Below the pieces are notes generated by a model. The model searched no databases and was not told where the DNA came from. It worked only from the letters and a program-made list of their open reading frames with translations. A DNA stretch of 64,000 nucleotides from Nocardioidaceae bacterium. GTDB lineage: Bacteria; Actinomycetota; Actinomycetes; Propionibacteriales; Nocardioidaceae. The translations under genes were made by a program, and so were the position numbers. Each line of letters begins with the position of its first letter. Positions within the stretch are counted from its first letter, which is position 1. The stretch lies in contig CP076053.1 of the NCBI GenBank assembly GCA_018672315.1, positions 1,723,827 through 1,787,826 on the forward strand. Direction: 5' to 3'. Below, one piece after another: positions 1 through 9,083 of the stretch.

Positions 1-223
1 TTCCCCGATCCGAGGTGATGAAAGAGACGCGGTCCCGACGCTCCCTTGCCGCAATCGCTGCCCCGGGCACCAGACCGCTGCGGGTGTGGGGAGTGTCGTA
101 CGCGGGCACCGGCTCCTCAACCTGTCGAGGACGCGGCCGGTCGTCTCCGGATCGTGCCCGCCACCGGGATCATCCGACAGAGACGGTGGGTACCTCGCGG
201 GCGACGAGCGCAGGAGGACACCC

Positions 224-850
224 ATGAGCAACCCCACCCAGGGCGACCCCGACCCGAGTCCCGTGACCGGTGACGGCACCCGTCGCGCCGACACGGCGTC
301 CCAGCCGGTGGTCGACGACCGCCTCGCGCGCGAGCGCTTCGGCGGCCTGAACCTCGGTGCCAGCTTCTTCGGTTGGCTGGTCGCCGTCGGCGTCTTCGTC
401 CTGCTGACGGGCATCGTCTCGGCGGTGCTGGCGGGACTCGACACCAGCTATGACCTGCAGAGCCGCTTCGACCAGCTCGGCACCGGCGAGGCCGGCATCA
501 TCGCCGGCGTCGCCCTGCTCGTGCTGCTGCTCCTGGCCTACTACACCGGCGGCTACGTCGCCGGACGCATGAGCCGCTACGACGGCAAGCGGCAGGGGGG
601 CGGCGTGTGGGCGATCGGACTGCTCGTCACCGCTGCCGCCGCCGTGGCGGGCGTCGTCTTCGGTGAGCGCTACAACGTGCTCGACCGCGTCGAGCTGCCC
701 ACGCTGCCGGCCTCGGCCGATCAGGTGACCATCGCAGGCATCGCGATCGGGGTCGGGGTGCTGCTGCTGACTCTGCTCGCGGCCGTCCTGGGCGGAGCGG
801 TGGGCAACCGCTACCACCACAAGATCGATCGTGCGGTGGACATCCGATGA
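224..850 (+). CDS. Four-TM membrane protein of unknown function
   Basis: Hypothetical integral membrane protein of 208 aa. An acidic, charged N-terminus of about 45 residues is followed by four hydrophobic segments near residues 47-75, 87-112, 122-146 and 166-190, and a short basic tail. The ATG at 224 is chosen because a good GGAGGA ribosome site lies just upstream; the open frame continues back to 86 but that part is low-complexity and lacks a site. The stop overlaps the start of the methyltransferase by 4 bp, so the two are probably co-translated. No family is recognised. Bases 1-223 show no convincing gene. Confidence 0.75.
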   Translation: MSNPTQGDPDPSPVTGDGTRRADTASQPVVDDRLARERFGGLNLGASFFGWLVAVGVFVLLTGIVSAVLAGLDTSYDLQSRFDQLGTGEAGIIAGVALLVLLLLAYYTGGYVAGRMSRYDGKRQGGGVWAIGLLVTAAAAVAGVVFGERYNVLDRVELPTLPASADQVTIAGIAIGVGVLLLTLLAAVLGGAVGNRYHHKIDRAVDIR

Positions 851-1494
851 AGACGCGCTGGGACATGCTGCGCGAGGCCCGGGGCCTCACCGCGCAGGCG
901 TACGCCGAGGACGTCGCCCCGTCGCCGGAGTCGGCCGGGCAGGCGCACGGCGAGGCCGACCTCGTGGCCTCGGTGGTGCCCCCGGGTGCCCGGGTGCTCG
1001 ACGCGGGGTGCGGCACCGGCCGGGTCGCCGTGCGACTGGCCGAGCTCGGCTACCGCGTGGTCGGCGTCGACTCCGACGCCGAGATGCTCGACGTCGCCCG
1101 TGCCGCGAGCGAGCACGTGACCTGGGTCCACCAGGACCTCGCCGCCCTCGACCTGGGTCCCGGCGGCGCCGTCGAGGAGGGGCCGTTCGAGGTCGTGCTG
1201 CTGGCCGGCAACGTCGTCCCGCTCGTGGCGGAGGGGACGCTCGGGGACGTCGCGGCACACTGCGCCACGCAGCTGGCCCGCTCCGGCGTCGTCGTCGCCG
1301 GCTTCGGGCTCGACGAGGAGCACCTGCCGGGCGACGTCCCGGTCACCTCCTTCGAGGCGTGGGACGCCGCGTGCACGGACGCCGGGCTGGAGCTCTCGCG
1401 TCGCTACGCCACGTGGGACGGGGATGCCTGGGACGACGGGGCCAGCGGCTACGTCGTCGCCGTGCACGCCCGACCGGGGCAGGACCCGTCCTGA
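847..1494 (+). CDS. Class I SAM-dependent methyltransferase
   Basis: Predicted cytosolic methyltransferase of 215 aa with a Rossmann-type SAM-binding fold. Motif I (LDAGCGTGR) is near residue 50, followed by the acidic end of strand beta-2 (VVGVDSD). The motif IV region is EVVLLAGNVVPLV. The substrate cannot be told from sequence. The ATG at 847 overlaps the preceding stop in an ATGA arrangement, and the sirtuin gene follows 13 bp downstream, so the three form one transcription unit. Confidence 0.85.
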   Translation: MKTRWDMLREARGLTAQAYAEDVAPSPESAGQAHGEADLVASVVPPGARVLDAGCGTGRVAVRLAELGYRVVGVDSDAEMLDVARAASEHVTWVHQDLAALDLGPGGAVEEGPFEVVLLAGNVVPLVAEGTLGDVAAHCATQLARSGVVVAGFGLDEEHLPGDVPVTSFEAWDAACTDAGLELSRRYATWDGDAWDDGASGYVVAVHARPGQDPS

Positions 1495-1507
1495 GAGGAG
1501 GACCGCC

Positions 1508-2185
1508 GTGAAGGTCGTCGTGCTCACGGGCGCCGGGATCTCCGCCGAGAGCGGCATCCCGACGTTCCGCGACGCCGACGGTCTGTGGGAAGGGCACCGC
1601 CCGGAGGACGTGGCGACGCCCGAGGCGTTCGCGCGCGACCCCGAGCTGGTCCAGCGGTTCTACGACGAACGTCGACGGTTCCTGCTGGCCGTCGAGCCCA
1701 ACCCCGCGCACGAGGCTCTCGGTCGGCTGTGCGAGGCCAACAAGACGGCGTACGTCGTCACCCAGAACGTCGACGACCTGCACGAGCGTGGCGGTTGCGA
1801 CTCGGTGGTGCACATGCACGGCGAGCTGCGACGTGCCTGGTGCACCGCGTGCGACCGGCGCAGCGCGTGGGACCTCGACCTGGGCGACGCCCCGCCGTGC
1901 CCCGAGTGCGGTGTCGCGTCGATGCGGCCGGACGTCGTGTGGTTCGGCGAGATGCCGTACCGGCTGCAGGAGATCTCCGACCGCATCGCCGAGTGCGACG
2001 TGTTCGCCGCCGTCGGCACGTCCGGGCAGGTCTACCCGGCCGCCGGCTTCGTGGAGCTCGCCCACGCGATGGGTGCGCACACCGTCGAGCTGAACCCGCT
2101 GTGCTCGGGTCGCTTCGAGGAGTTCCGCGGGGGACCTGCGACGGTGAGCGTCCCGGAGTGGGTCGAGGAGATCCTCGCCGACTGA
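1508..2185 (+). CDS. cobB: NAD-dependent protein deacylase (sirtuin)
   Basis: Sir2-family enzyme of 225 aa that removes acyl groups from protein lysines with cleavage of NAD. Visible are the NAD-binding GAGISAESGIPTFR at the N-terminus, TQNVDDLHERGG, the catalytic His in HMHGEL, and a zinc module with two Cys pairs (CTAC and CPEC) about 20 residues apart. Length fits class III/U bacterial sirtuins. The GTG at 1508 has a GGAGGA site just upstream and places the first strand directly at the terminus. It is the last gene of the unit; a 92-bp palindromic repeat follows its stop. Confidence 0.93.
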   Translation: MKVVVLTGAGISAESGIPTFRDADGLWEGHRPEDVATPEAFARDPELVQRFYDERRRFLLAVEPNPAHEALGRLCEANKTAYVVTQNVDDLHERGGCDSVVHMHGELRRAWCTACDRRSAWDLDLGDAPPCPECGVASMRPDVVWFGEMPYRLQEISDRIAECDVFAAVGTSGQVYPAAGFVELAHAMGAHTVELNPLCSGRFEEFRGGPATVSVPEWVEEILAD

Positions 2186-2210
2186 GTGCGGCCATCGTGG
2201 TCTCCGCGCC

Positions 2211-2302
2211 CCTGAACGCCCGCGTACGCGGCTGTCCAGGTGCTTGCGCGGGTCTGTAAGCCCGCGCAAGCACGGGTACGCCCGCACCTGCGGGCGTTCA
2301 GG
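2211..2302. repeat. 92-bp palindromic intergenic repeat, copy A
   Basis: The ends are a 13-bp perfect inverted repeat, CCTGAACGCCCGC at 2211-2223 and its complement at 2290-2302. Inside is a second perfect stem, TGCTTGCGCGGG at 2241-2252 and its complement at 2261-2272, with an 8-nt loop. A related element of exactly the same length lies at 23496-23587 and shares the first 23 bp. It sits 25 bp after the sirtuin stop, so it may end that transcript. Confidence 0.85.
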
Positions 2303-2422
2303 GAGTGGCCCCAAAGTGACCAGGGCGGCCGGCCCCCACGATCCGACGACTGTCGAGTCGTAACTCCGGGTGAGACCGCTCTCAGCCTCCAGCGGCCTCT
2401 CGCCAGGCCCGGGCCTGAGCCG

Positions 2423-2428
2423 TAGGGT
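2423..2428 (+). promoter_or_regulatory. TAGGGT -10-like box of pntAA
   Basis: TAGGGT lies 8 nt before the pntAA GTG, with no ribosome site between them. The same hexamer occurs at the same distance before dnaX, the DUF4177 gene and tRNA-Ser(CGA). A leaderless or near-leaderless transcript is inferred. Confidence 0.5.
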
Positions 2429-2436
2429 CACCGACC

Positions 2437-3585
2437 GTGAAGATCGCAGTGGTCGCAGAGACCCGGGAGGGCGAGGCCCGCGTCGCGATGGTGCCCGAGC
2501 TGGTCGCCAAGCTGACGGCGCTGGGCTACGCGGTGCTGGTCGAGCCGGGGGCCGGCGAGGGGTCGCTGCACGCCGACGAGGAGTACGTCGCCGCCGGCGC
2601 CTCCGTGACACCCGACGCCCGCGCCGAGGCCGACGTCCTGGTGGCGGTGAACCCTCTCGAGGCCGAGCAGGTCCGTGGCCTGCGACCCGGGACGGCGGTC
2701 GTCTCCTTCGTGCACCCCCACCAGCACCTCGACGCCGTCGCCGCGGCACGCGACGCCCAGGTCGACCTGTACGCGATGGAGCTGGTGCCCCGCATCAGCC
2801 GCGCGCAGTCGATGGACGCCCTGAGCTCCCAGGCGCTGGTCGCCGGGTATCGCTGCGCGGTCGTCGCCGCCGGCATGCTCAAGCGCTTCTTCCCGCTGAA
2901 CATGACCGCGGCGGGCACGGTGCCGCCCGCCCAGGTGGTCGTGCTCGGTGCCGGGGTCGCGGGTCTGCAGGCCATCGCCACGGCGAAGCGGCTCGGCGCA
3001 GTCGTCAAGGCGTACGACGTACGCGCCGCGGCCGCCGAGGAGATCCGCTCGGTGGGAGCCCAGGCCATCGAGCTCGACCTCGAGACCCTCGAGGGCTCGG
3101 GCGGCTACGCGCGGGAGATGACCGAGGACCGGGCTGCGCGGCAGCGCGAGCTCCTCACCCCCTACATCGCCGCGGCGGACGCCCTGATCACGACCGCCGC
3201 GGTGCCCGGCCGCGCCGCGCCGCGGCTGGTGACCGCCGCGATGGTCGAGCAGATGAAGCCGGGATCGGTGGTGGTCGACCTGGCTGCCGAGACCGGCGGG
3301 AACGTGGAGGGCTCGGTCGCGGGCAGCGTCGTACGCGTCGGTCACGCCTCGGTGTGGGGCGGCGCGAACGTGCCCTCGCAGATGCCCGGCCCCGCCTCGA
3401 GGCTCTACGCCCAGAACGTCGTCAACCTCGTGACGCTCATGAGCGACGGCGAGGGCGGGTTCGCGCCCGACCACGAGGACGAGATCGTCATCGGATCCTG
3501 CGTCGTGCACCGCGGAGAGGTGCGGCACGAGCAGACCCGCGCCGCGTTGGAGCAGCCCGGGTCCACGGCTGGAGGAGCGTCATGA
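2437..3585 (+). CDS. pntAA: NAD(P) transhydrogenase subunit alpha 1 (NAD-binding domain I)
   Basis: Soluble NAD(H)-binding component (382 aa) of the proton-translocating transhydrogenase, which passes hydride between NAD(H) and NADP(H) using the proton gradient. It has the AlaDH/PNT N-terminal domain (IAVVAETREGEARVAMVPE), then the Rossmann glycine motif GAGVAGLQAIATAKRLGA near residue 170 and the PGRAAPRLV segment of domain I. Domain II is on the next gene, the usual three-gene split of actinobacteria. The GTG at 2437 is used because TAGGGT lies 8 nt upstream. Its stop overlaps pntAB by 4 bp. Confidence 0.95.
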   Translation: MKIAVVAETREGEARVAMVPELVAKLTALGYAVLVEPGAGEGSLHADEEYVAAGASVTPDARAEADVLVAVNPLEAEQVRGLRPGTAVVSFVHPHQHLDAVAAARDAQVDLYAMELVPRISRAQSMDALSSQALVAGYRCAVVAAGMLKRFFPLNMTAAGTVPPAQVVVLGAGVAGLQAIATAKRLGAVVKAYDVRAAAAEEIRSVGAQAIELDLETLEGSGGYAREMTEDRAARQRELLTPYIAAADALITTAAVPGRAAPRLVTAAMVEQMKPGSVVVDLAAETGGNVEGSVAGSVVRVGHASVWGGANVPSQMPGPASRLYAQNVVNLVTLMSDGEGGFAPDHEDEIVIGSCVVHRGEVRHEQTRAALEQPGSTAGGAS

Positions 3586-3896
3586 ACGAGTCCATCACCC
3601 TGCTCACGATCTTCGTGCTCAGCGTCTTCGTGGGGGTCGAGGTGATCAGCAAGGTCTCCTCGACCCTGCACACCCCCTTGATGAGCGGCGCGAACGCGAT
3701 CCACGGCATCATCCTGCTCGGCGCGATCCTCGTGACCGGCACGGCCGAGTCCGCCCTCGCCATCGGTGTCGGACTGGTCGCGATCGTGCTGGCCGCGATC
3801 AACATGGTCGGCGGCTTCGTGGTGACCGACCGGATGCTCCAGATGTTCGGCGCGAAGAAGAAGCCGACCGTCACGACCTCGGAGTTCGAGGCGTGA
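3582..3896 (+). CDS. pntAB: NAD(P) transhydrogenase subunit alpha 2 (membrane)
   Basis: Small membrane subunit (104 aa) that carries the first helices of domain II of the transhydrogenase. Three hydrophobic segments lie near residues 7-25, 40-60 and 62-82, with the family motif GANAIHGIILLGA at the start of the second. A GGAGG site precedes the ATG. The gene overlaps pntAA and pntB by 4 bp at each end, consistent with fixed stoichiometry by translational coupling. Confidence 0.93.
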   Translation: MNESITLLTIFVLSVFVGVEVISKVSSTLHTPLMSGANAIHGIILLGAILVTGTAESALAIGVGLVAIVLAAINMVGGFVVTDRMLQMFGAKKKPTVTTSEFEA

Positions 3897-5293
3897 GCCC
3901 CGTCAGCGGCGTCCCCGTCTGGGCACAGCTGGCGTACCTGGTCTGCGCCGTCGGGTTCATCCTCGCGCTGCGCGGCCTCTCGGGCCCGCGCACGGCGCGT
4001 CGCGGCAACCTCATCGGCGCCGCGGCGGCCGTCGTGGGCTGCGCGATCCCCTTCTTCTACGTCGAGCTCGACAACCTGGTCCCGATCCTGGTCGCGATCG
4101 CCGTGGGCTCGGTGGTCGGCCTGGTCGGCGCCCAACGCGTCCAGATGACGCAGATGCCGCAGATGGTCGCGCTGTTCAACGGCGTCGGCGGCGGCGCGGC
4201 GGCACTGGTGGCGCTGCTCGAGCTCGAGGAGTTCCTCGCCCCCGGCGCCGAGGAGCCCGGCACCTTCGCGCTGGTCGCGACCGCCTTCACCGTCGTCGTG
4301 GGTGCGGTCTCCTTCGCGGGCTCGGTCATCACGTTCCTGAAGCTCCAGGAGCTCATGACCTCGCGGCCGGTGCTCTTCCCCGGCCTCCCGGTCGCGTTCG
4401 GCGGCTCGCTGGTGCTCGCCCTGGTGCTCTCGGTGCTGCTGGTGACCAGCCCGGCGGTGTGGATCGGCGTCGTGCTCGCGCTGCTCGGCCTGGCCGTCGG
4501 CGTGCTGCTGGTGCTCCCGGTCGGCGGGGCCGACGTACCCATCGTGATCTCGCTGCTCAACGCCTTCACCGGCCTCACCGTCGCCGCCGGCGGCTACGTG
4601 CTCGGCAACACCCTGCTGCTGGTCGCGGGCACCCTCGTCGGTGCCTCCGGCACCTTCCTGACCCGGCTCATGGCCTCCGCCATGGGCCGCTCGGTCGCCA
4701 ACATCCTCTTCGGGGCGCTGAAGGGCGGCTCGACGTTGGGTGCCGGGGAGGCCTCGGACCGACCCGTACGCTCCGCCGGGGCCGAGGACGTCGCGATCCT
4801 CCTCGGGTACGCCGGCCGCGTCATCATCGTGCCCGGCTACGGCCTGGCCGTCGCGCAGGCCCAGCACACCCTGCGCGAGCTCGTCGAGGTGCTCACCGCC
4901 CGCGGCATCGCGGTGGACTACGCGATCCACCCGGTCGCGGGCCGCATGCCGGGCCACATGAACGTGCTGCTGGCCGAGGCGCAGGTGCCGTACGAGCAGC
5001 TCAAGGAGATGGACGACATCAACGGCGAGTTCAAGCACACCGACGTGGTCGTCGTCGTGGGCGCGAACGACGTCGTGAACCCGGCCGCCAAGACGACGCC
5101 GGGCGCGCCGATCTACGGGATGCCGATCCTCGACGCCGACGAGGCGCAGCAGATCGTGTTCATGAAGCGCTCGATGCGTCCGGGCTTCGCGGGCATCGAG
5201 AACGAGCTGCTCTTCGACCCGAAGACGACGCTCCTCTTCGGGGACGCCAAGGAGCAGCTGGGCAAGCTGCTCAGCGCCGTCAAGGCGCTCTGA
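3893..5293 (+). CDS. pntB: NAD(P) transhydrogenase subunit beta
   Basis: Beta subunit (466 aa) with the remaining domain II helices and the NADP(H)-binding domain III. Eight to nine hydrophobic segments fill the first 265 residues. Domain III carries the NADP motif GYGLAVAQAQHTLREL, then HPVAGRMPGHMNVLLAEA and VVVVGANDVVNPAA, all diagnostic. With pntAA and pntAB it supplies NADPH from NADH at the expense of the proton gradient. The GTG at 3893 overlaps the pntAB stop. Confidence 0.96.
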   Translation: MSPVSGVPVWAQLAYLVCAVGFILALRGLSGPRTARRGNLIGAAAAVVGCAIPFFYVELDNLVPILVAIAVGSVVGLVGAQRVQMTQMPQMVALFNGVGGGAAALVALLELEEFLAPGAEEPGTFALVATAFTVVVGAVSFAGSVITFLKLQELMTSRPVLFPGLPVAFGGSLVLALVLSVLLVTSPAVWIGVVLALLGLAVGVLLVLPVGGADVPIVISLLNAFTGLTVAAGGYVLGNTLLLVAGTLVGASGTFLTRLMASAMGRSVANILFGALKGGSTLGAGEASDRPVRSAGAEDVAILLGYAGRVIIVPGYGLAVAQAQHTLRELVEVLTARGIAVDYAIHPVAGRMPGHMNVLLAEAQVPYEQLKEMDDINGEFKHTDVVVVVGANDVVNPAAKTTPGAPIYGMPILDADEAQQIVFMKRSMRPGFAGIENELLFDPKTTLLFGDAKEQLGKLLSAVKAL

Positions 5294-5412
5294 GCAGCGC
5301 GGGACCGAGGTCGCAGCACACCTGTTCTCCCGATCACGCTGCCGCGTGGCGCCGGACGTGGGAGGGTATGGAGGGCGCATCTGTGCGTACCCCACACCCC
5401 CGAGGAGCCTTC

Positions 5413-5589
5413 ATGTCCACACAGGATGACGAGGAGCGCCTGGCGAAGGACGACGGCCACCGCTACGAGGCGCCGGAGTCCCGGGAGGAAGAAGAGGCCA
5501 AGGGCATCGACTTCCTGGTGCTCGGCGCCGTCGTGCTCATCATCATGGTGCTCGGTGCGACCGGGGCCATCCCGCTCTACTCCTACTGA
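5413..5589 (+). CDS. Small single-TM protein with acidic N-terminus
   Basis: 58-aa protein: a highly charged, Glu-rich first 32 residues followed by one hydrophobic helix (FLVLGAVVLIIMVLGATGA) and a short tail. The ATG has a GAGGAG site upstream. Family unknown. It stands alone, 119 bp after pntB and convergent with upp. Confidence 0.6.
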   Translation: MSTQDDEERLAKDDGHRYEAPESREEEEAKGIDFLVLGAVVLIIMVLGATGAIPLYSY

Positions 5590-5599
5590 GCCGTCCCAG

Positions 5600-5627
5600 C
5601 ACCGGCACCCACCGGCCCCCACCGGTG
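5600..5627. terminator. Weak hairpin between convergent genes
   Basis: CACCGG at 5600-5605 pairs with CCGGTG at 5622-5627 in the 48-bp gap between two convergent genes. The stem is short and there is no T-tract, so its role as a terminator is only inferred from position. Confidence 0.3.
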
Positions 5628-5637
5628 CGGATCGACC

Positions 5638-6276
5638 TCAGACGAGCCCGTACAACCGGTCCCCGGCGTCGCCGAGGCCCGGCGTGATGTAGCCCTTCTC
5701 CGTCAGCCGGTCGTCGACGGCCGCCGTGACGACGGTGACCGGGGCGTCGATGTCGGCCAGATCCCGCTTGAGCAGCTCCACGCCCTCCGGTGCGGCGAGC
5801 AGCACCACGACGACGATGTCGGAGGCGCCTCGGTCGACCAGGAACCGCAGGGCGGCGGCGAGCGTGCCACCGGTGGCGAGCATCGGGTCGACGACGAAGC
5901 ACTGTCGCCCCGACAGGTCGGCGGGCAGTCGCTCGGCGTACGTCGTGGCCTCCAGGGTCTCCTCATCGCGCACCATGCCGAGGAAGCCGACCTCGGCCGT
6001 CGGCACGAGCCGGAGCAGACCGTCGAGCATGCCGAGGCCGGCGCGCAGGATCGGCACGACCAGCGGCCGCGGCGTGCTCAGCTGGACGCCGTCGGCCACG
6101 GCCACCGGCGTGGTGACCTGCACGGGCTCGACCCGCACGTCGCGGGTGGCCTCGTACGCCAGCAGCGTCACGAGCTCGTCGGCGAGGAGCCGGAAGGTCG
6201 GTGACGTCGTCCGCTGGTCGCGCAGGGTGGTGAGCTTGTGGGCCACGAGCGGGTGGTCGACGACGCGTAGCTGCAT
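5638..6276 (-). CDS. upp: Uracil phosphoribosyltransferase
   Basis: Pyrimidine salvage enzyme (212 aa) that makes UMP from uracil and PRPP. The start [20 protein letters not shown] is typical, as is PILRAGLGM; the PRPP-binding loop [15 protein letters not shown] lies near residues 128-142 and the uracil-binding C-terminus ([12 protein letters not shown]) is intact. Length matches the family. Monocistronic; its 5' end faces the tadA pair, so the 71 bp between them must hold both promoters. Confidence 0.97.
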   Translation of the reverse strand: MQLRVVDHPLVAHKLTTLRDQRTTSPTFRLLADELVTLLAYEATRDVRVEPVQVTTPVAVADGVQLSTPRPLVVPILRAGLGMLDGLLRLVPTAEVGFLGMVRDEETLEATTYAERLPADLSGRQCFVVDPMLATGGTLAAALRFLVDRGASDIVVVVLLAAPEGVELLKRDLADIDAPVTVVTAAVDDRLTEKGYITPGLGDAGDRLYGLV

Positions 6277-6347
6277 GACCGAACCCTAGGCGCTCCCCGC
6301 GCGGGAACTCATTCGCCTGGGTGGGCCGACTCTGCGACGATTCCCTG

Positions 6348-6863
6348 GTGAGCCCGCACACCGAGCCGCCGGTCGACGCCACGGATCCCTCCGATGCCGT
6401 CGACCTGGCCGTGGTCGCCTACCGCGAGGACGAGGTGTGGCAGGTCGAGGAGCTCGAGCCCGAGCTGGTGCTCGACTTCGAGACGCTGACCAAGCAGCTG
6501 CGCCGACGCAGCGCCGATGACGGTGCGATCGCGATGGTGGCGTACGACGAGGACTTCCTGCTGGTCGTGCGGGTGCGCGGGGCGCGGGTGCAGGTGCTGC
6601 TCTCGGACGTGACGGCGGCCCTGGAGTGGGACGTCGCCCGGGGTGCGCTGGAGGCGCTCGGGGAGGACCTGCCCGACGAGGACGACGACCCCGAGACCGT
6701 CGGCGACGTCGACCTGCTCGAGGACCTCGGGCTCACCGAGTCCGACGTCGACGAGATCCTGGACGACGAGGACCTCTTCCCCGACGAGATGATCGCCGGC
6801 ATCGCGGTCGAGATCGGCCTGGACGGGCTCGTCGACGAGGTGCGGGGACTCTCCGCGACGTGA
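6348..6863 (+). CDS. tRNA adenosine deaminase-associated protein
   Basis: 171-aa acidic protein matching the actinobacterial family found immediately upstream of tadA (DLAVVAYREDEVWQVEEL near the start; Asp/Glu-rich C-terminal half with the segment DLFPDEMIAGIAVEIG). The function is not established; a role with TadA is inferred from constant linkage. The GTG at 6348 is preferred because GACGAT, a possible -10, lies 7 nt upstream; an ATG at 6321 is in frame. The stop overlaps tadA in GTGA. Confidence 0.8.
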   Translation: MSPHTEPPVDATDPSDAVDLAVVAYREDEVWQVEELEPELVLDFETLTKQLRRRSADDGAIAMVAYDEDFLLVVRVRGARVQVLLSDVTAALEWDVARGALEALGEDLPDEDDDPETVGDVDLLEDLGLTESDVDEILDDEDLFPDEMIAGIAVEIGLDGLVDEVRGLSAT

Positions 6864-7354
6864 GTCCCGGACGTCTGGCGGGGCACGTCCCATGGCGGCC
6901 CGCGATGCAGGAGGCGCTGGACGAGGCGGGCGTCGCCGAGGCGGCGGGCGACGTGCCCGTGGGGGCGGTCGTGCTCGACGCCGCGGGTGTGGTCGTGGCG
7001 ACGGCGCACAACGAACGGGAGGCCTCCGGGGACCCGACGGCGCACGCCGAGGTGCTCGCGCTGCGTCGCGCCGCCGCCGCACGGCACCCCGACGGCGCGG
7101 ACTGGCGGCTCGAGGGCTGCACGCTGGTGGTGACGCTCGAGCCGTGCACGATGTGCGCCGGTGCCGCGGTGCTCTCCCGGGTCGCGCGGGTGGTCTTCGG
7201 GGCGTACGACGACCGCGCCGGCGCGGCCGGGTCCTTGTGGGACGTGGTGCGGGACCGACGCCTGAACCACCGTCCCGAGGTGGTCGGCGGCGTCGAGGCC
7301 GAACGCTGCCGTGACGTGCTCGACGCGTTCTTCGCCGACCGGCGCTCGCCGTAG
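6860..7354 (+). CDS. tadA: tRNA-specific adenosine deaminase
   Basis: Deaminates A34 to inosine in the anticodon of tRNA-Arg(ACG). It is a 164-aa member of the cytidine/deoxycytidylate deaminase fold: catalytic HAE at His62-Glu64 and the second zinc half-site PCTMC with Cys96 and Cys99. The GTG start at 6860 overlaps the preceding stop, so the pair is translationally coupled. Convergent with the permease operon. Confidence 0.93.
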   Translation: MSPGRLAGHVPWRPAMQEALDEAGVAEAAGDVPVGAVVLDAAGVVVATAHNEREASGDPTAHAEVLALRRAAAARHPDGADWRLEGCTLVVTLEPCTMCAGAAVLSRVARVVFGAYDDRAGAAGSLWDVVRDRRLNHRPEVVGGVEAERCRDVLDAFFADRRSP

Positions 7355-7376
7355 CCGCCCCCTCGGACGCCCGGGG

Positions 7377-8078
7377 TCACTCGTACGGGGAGGCCGGCTC
7401 CGGGATCTCCCGGAGCCCGGAGATCTCCAGGGAGGCGGGGGTGGTCGAGGAGCGCGAGCCGGTGCCGGGCACGAGCCGACCGGTCGCCGTGACCCACTGG
7501 TCGCGTGGCGGGGCGGCGGACCCCTCGACGCGTACGCGGTAGGGCGCCGCGTCGGCGGCACAGCACCCGATGGTGAGGCGGGTGAGGTACCACTCGCCCC
7601 CCTCGCCGTAGCTGACGAACCCGGTGAGGCGTACGTCGACGCCCTCGAGGCTGCCGCCCTGCCCGCGCGAGGCGCGGTAGAGGAACTCCCCAAGGCTCAT
7701 CCGGGAGACCTGGTCCTCGGGCAGCGCGCTCAACGGCGCGGGCTGCAGGACGGGGGTGGCGTCCGAGGCGCGACGCTCGGCGACGAAGGCGCCCAGGGCC
7801 GGGGGTGGGACGACGAAGAGCACGATGACGGGCAGCGCCAGCAACCAGGTGACGAGCGGGACGGGGTGCGCGTGGTCGTGCTCCTCGCCGCCGTCGCCCT
7901 CGTGGCGCTCCGGTCGCAGGATCGGTCCGGCGGCCATGACCAGCAGCAGCACGCCGGTGATCAGCAGGGGCCATCGCATCCAGTCGGTGACGAAGCGCAG
8001 GTACTCCCCGGTCAGCGAGATGCGGACGAGCACCGCCCCGAGCATCGCGATGAGCAGGCCCTGCGTCGCAGCCCTCAC
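7377..8078 (-). CDS. TIGR03943-type membrane partner of permease
   Basis: 233-aa protein with two N-terminal membrane segments, a His/Glu-rich loop (RHEGDGGEEHDHAHP) that could bind metal, another hydrophobic stretch, and a soluble C-terminal domain beginning near residue 100 (MSLGEFLYRASRG ... LTGFVSYGEGGEWYLTRLTIGCCAADA). This resembles the YcgQ/DUF1980 family, which is co-encoded with permeases like its neighbour. Start GTG overlaps the permease stop by 4 bp. The transported substrate is not known. Confidence 0.8.
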   Translation of the reverse strand: MRAATQGLLIAMLGAVLVRISLTGEYLRFVTDWMRWPLLITGVLLLVMAAGPILRPERHEGDGGEEHDHAHPVPLVTWLLALPVIVLFVVPPPALGAFVAERRASDATPVLQPAPLSALPEDQVSRMSLGEFLYRASRGQGGSLEGVDVRLTGFVSYGEGGEWYLTRLTIGCCAADAAPYRVRVEGSAAPPRDQWVTATGRLVPGTGSRSSTTPASLEISGLREIPEPASPYE

Positions 8079-9067
8079 AGCAGCCACCAGCCCACGAGGG
8101 AGGCGACGGCCACGGCGACGCCGAGGACGACGGGCACGAACTGGCGGGCGAAGGCGCCTCCGAAGTAGCCGGCCTCGAGCGAGGCGAGCTTGACGTCCAT
8201 CGCGGGCCCGACCACGAGGAAGACGAGCTTCGCCGTGTCGGAGAAGGCGGTGAGGCTCGCGGCGACGAAGGCGTCGGACTCCGAGCACAGCGCCATGACG
8301 AAGGCGAACAGCGCCATCGTGCCGACGGCGAGGACGGCCTGGCCGGCGACGGTGTCGATGAGAGCCCGGGGGACCATCGTGTTGACGGCGGCGGCGATCA
8401 TCGCGCCGAGCACGAGGAAGCCCGAGGCGTGCACGAAGTCGTGGCGGGCGGTGGCGGTGAAGCGCTCGCGCGTGGTCGAGCCCTCCCACGGCACGCGGTC
8501 GAGTCGGCGCATCGGCAGCCGGGCGCCGCGGCTCAAGCACCACCAGCCGACGAGGATCGCCACGGCCAGCGACGCCAGGAAGCGGGCGAGGACGATCTCG
8601 GGCTGGCCGGGGAAGGCCACCGCGGTCGAGATGAGCACGGCCGGGTTCACCGCAGGGGCGGCGAGCAGGAAGGTCAGCGCGACGGCAGGGACCACCCCGC
8701 GCCGGATGAGGCTGCCGGCGATCGGCACCGCGGCGCACTCGCACCCCGGCAGCCCGATGCCCGCCGCCCCGGCGACGGGCACGCCCAGGATCGGGTTCTT
8801 CGGGACGGCGCGGCGCAGCACGCGCTCGGAGAGCACGGAGGAGATGACCGCCGACAGCAGCACGCCGAAGGCCAGGAACGGCGCCGACTGCACGACGATC
8901 GCCAGGAAGATCGTGCTCCACGACGCGAGCAGCGGCTGGGAGAGGCTCAGCCCGGCGAACGACCCGGCCACCACGACGAGCGACATGACGATCGCGACGA
9001 CCTCGGTCTGACCGATGGTCGAGCGGGGTGGGCTCTCACGGGAGTCCTGCGCGGTCGGCGTGCTCAT
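8075..9067 (-). CDS. Permease (YcgR/DUF318 family)
   Basis: 330-aa multi-spanning permease, eight or so hydrophobic segments. The two internally related halves each contain a conserved core; the first has the family motif LPGCECAAVPIAGSLIRRG with two cysteines, the second ALCSESDAFVAASL. The ATG at 9067 is preceded by an AGGAG site, so the in-frame earlier start at 9112 is not needed. The operon with the TIGR03943 partner and a Zur-like palindrome 17 bp upstream point to metal, possibly zinc-linked, transport; this is inference. Confidence 0.82.
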   Translation of the reverse strand: MSTPTAQDSRESPPRSTIGQTEVVAIVMSLVVVAGSFAGLSLSQPLLASWSTIFLAIVVQSAPFLAFGVLLSAVISSVLSERVLRRAVPKNPILGVPVAGAAGIGLPGCECAAVPIAGSLIRRGVVPAVALTFLLAAPAVNPAVLISTAVAFPGQPEIVLARFLASLAVAILVGWWCLSRGARLPMRRLDRVPWEGSTTRERFTATARHDFVHASGFLVLGAMIAAAVNTMVPRALIDTVAGQAVLAVGTMALFAFVMALCSESDAFVAASLTAFSDTAKLVFLVVGPAMDVKLASLEAGYFGGAFARQFVPVVLGVAVAVASLVGWWLL

Positions 9068-9083
9068 GGGGCTCCTGCTCACG

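Noticed and set aside
86-223. N-terminal extension of the first membrane protein
   Set aside because: No ribosome site and random composition; the ATG at 224 has a strong site.
3488-5395. 635-aa open frame on the minus strand across pntB
   Set aside because: Arg/Asp/His-rich low-complexity translation opposite a clearly conserved gene; a product of high GC.
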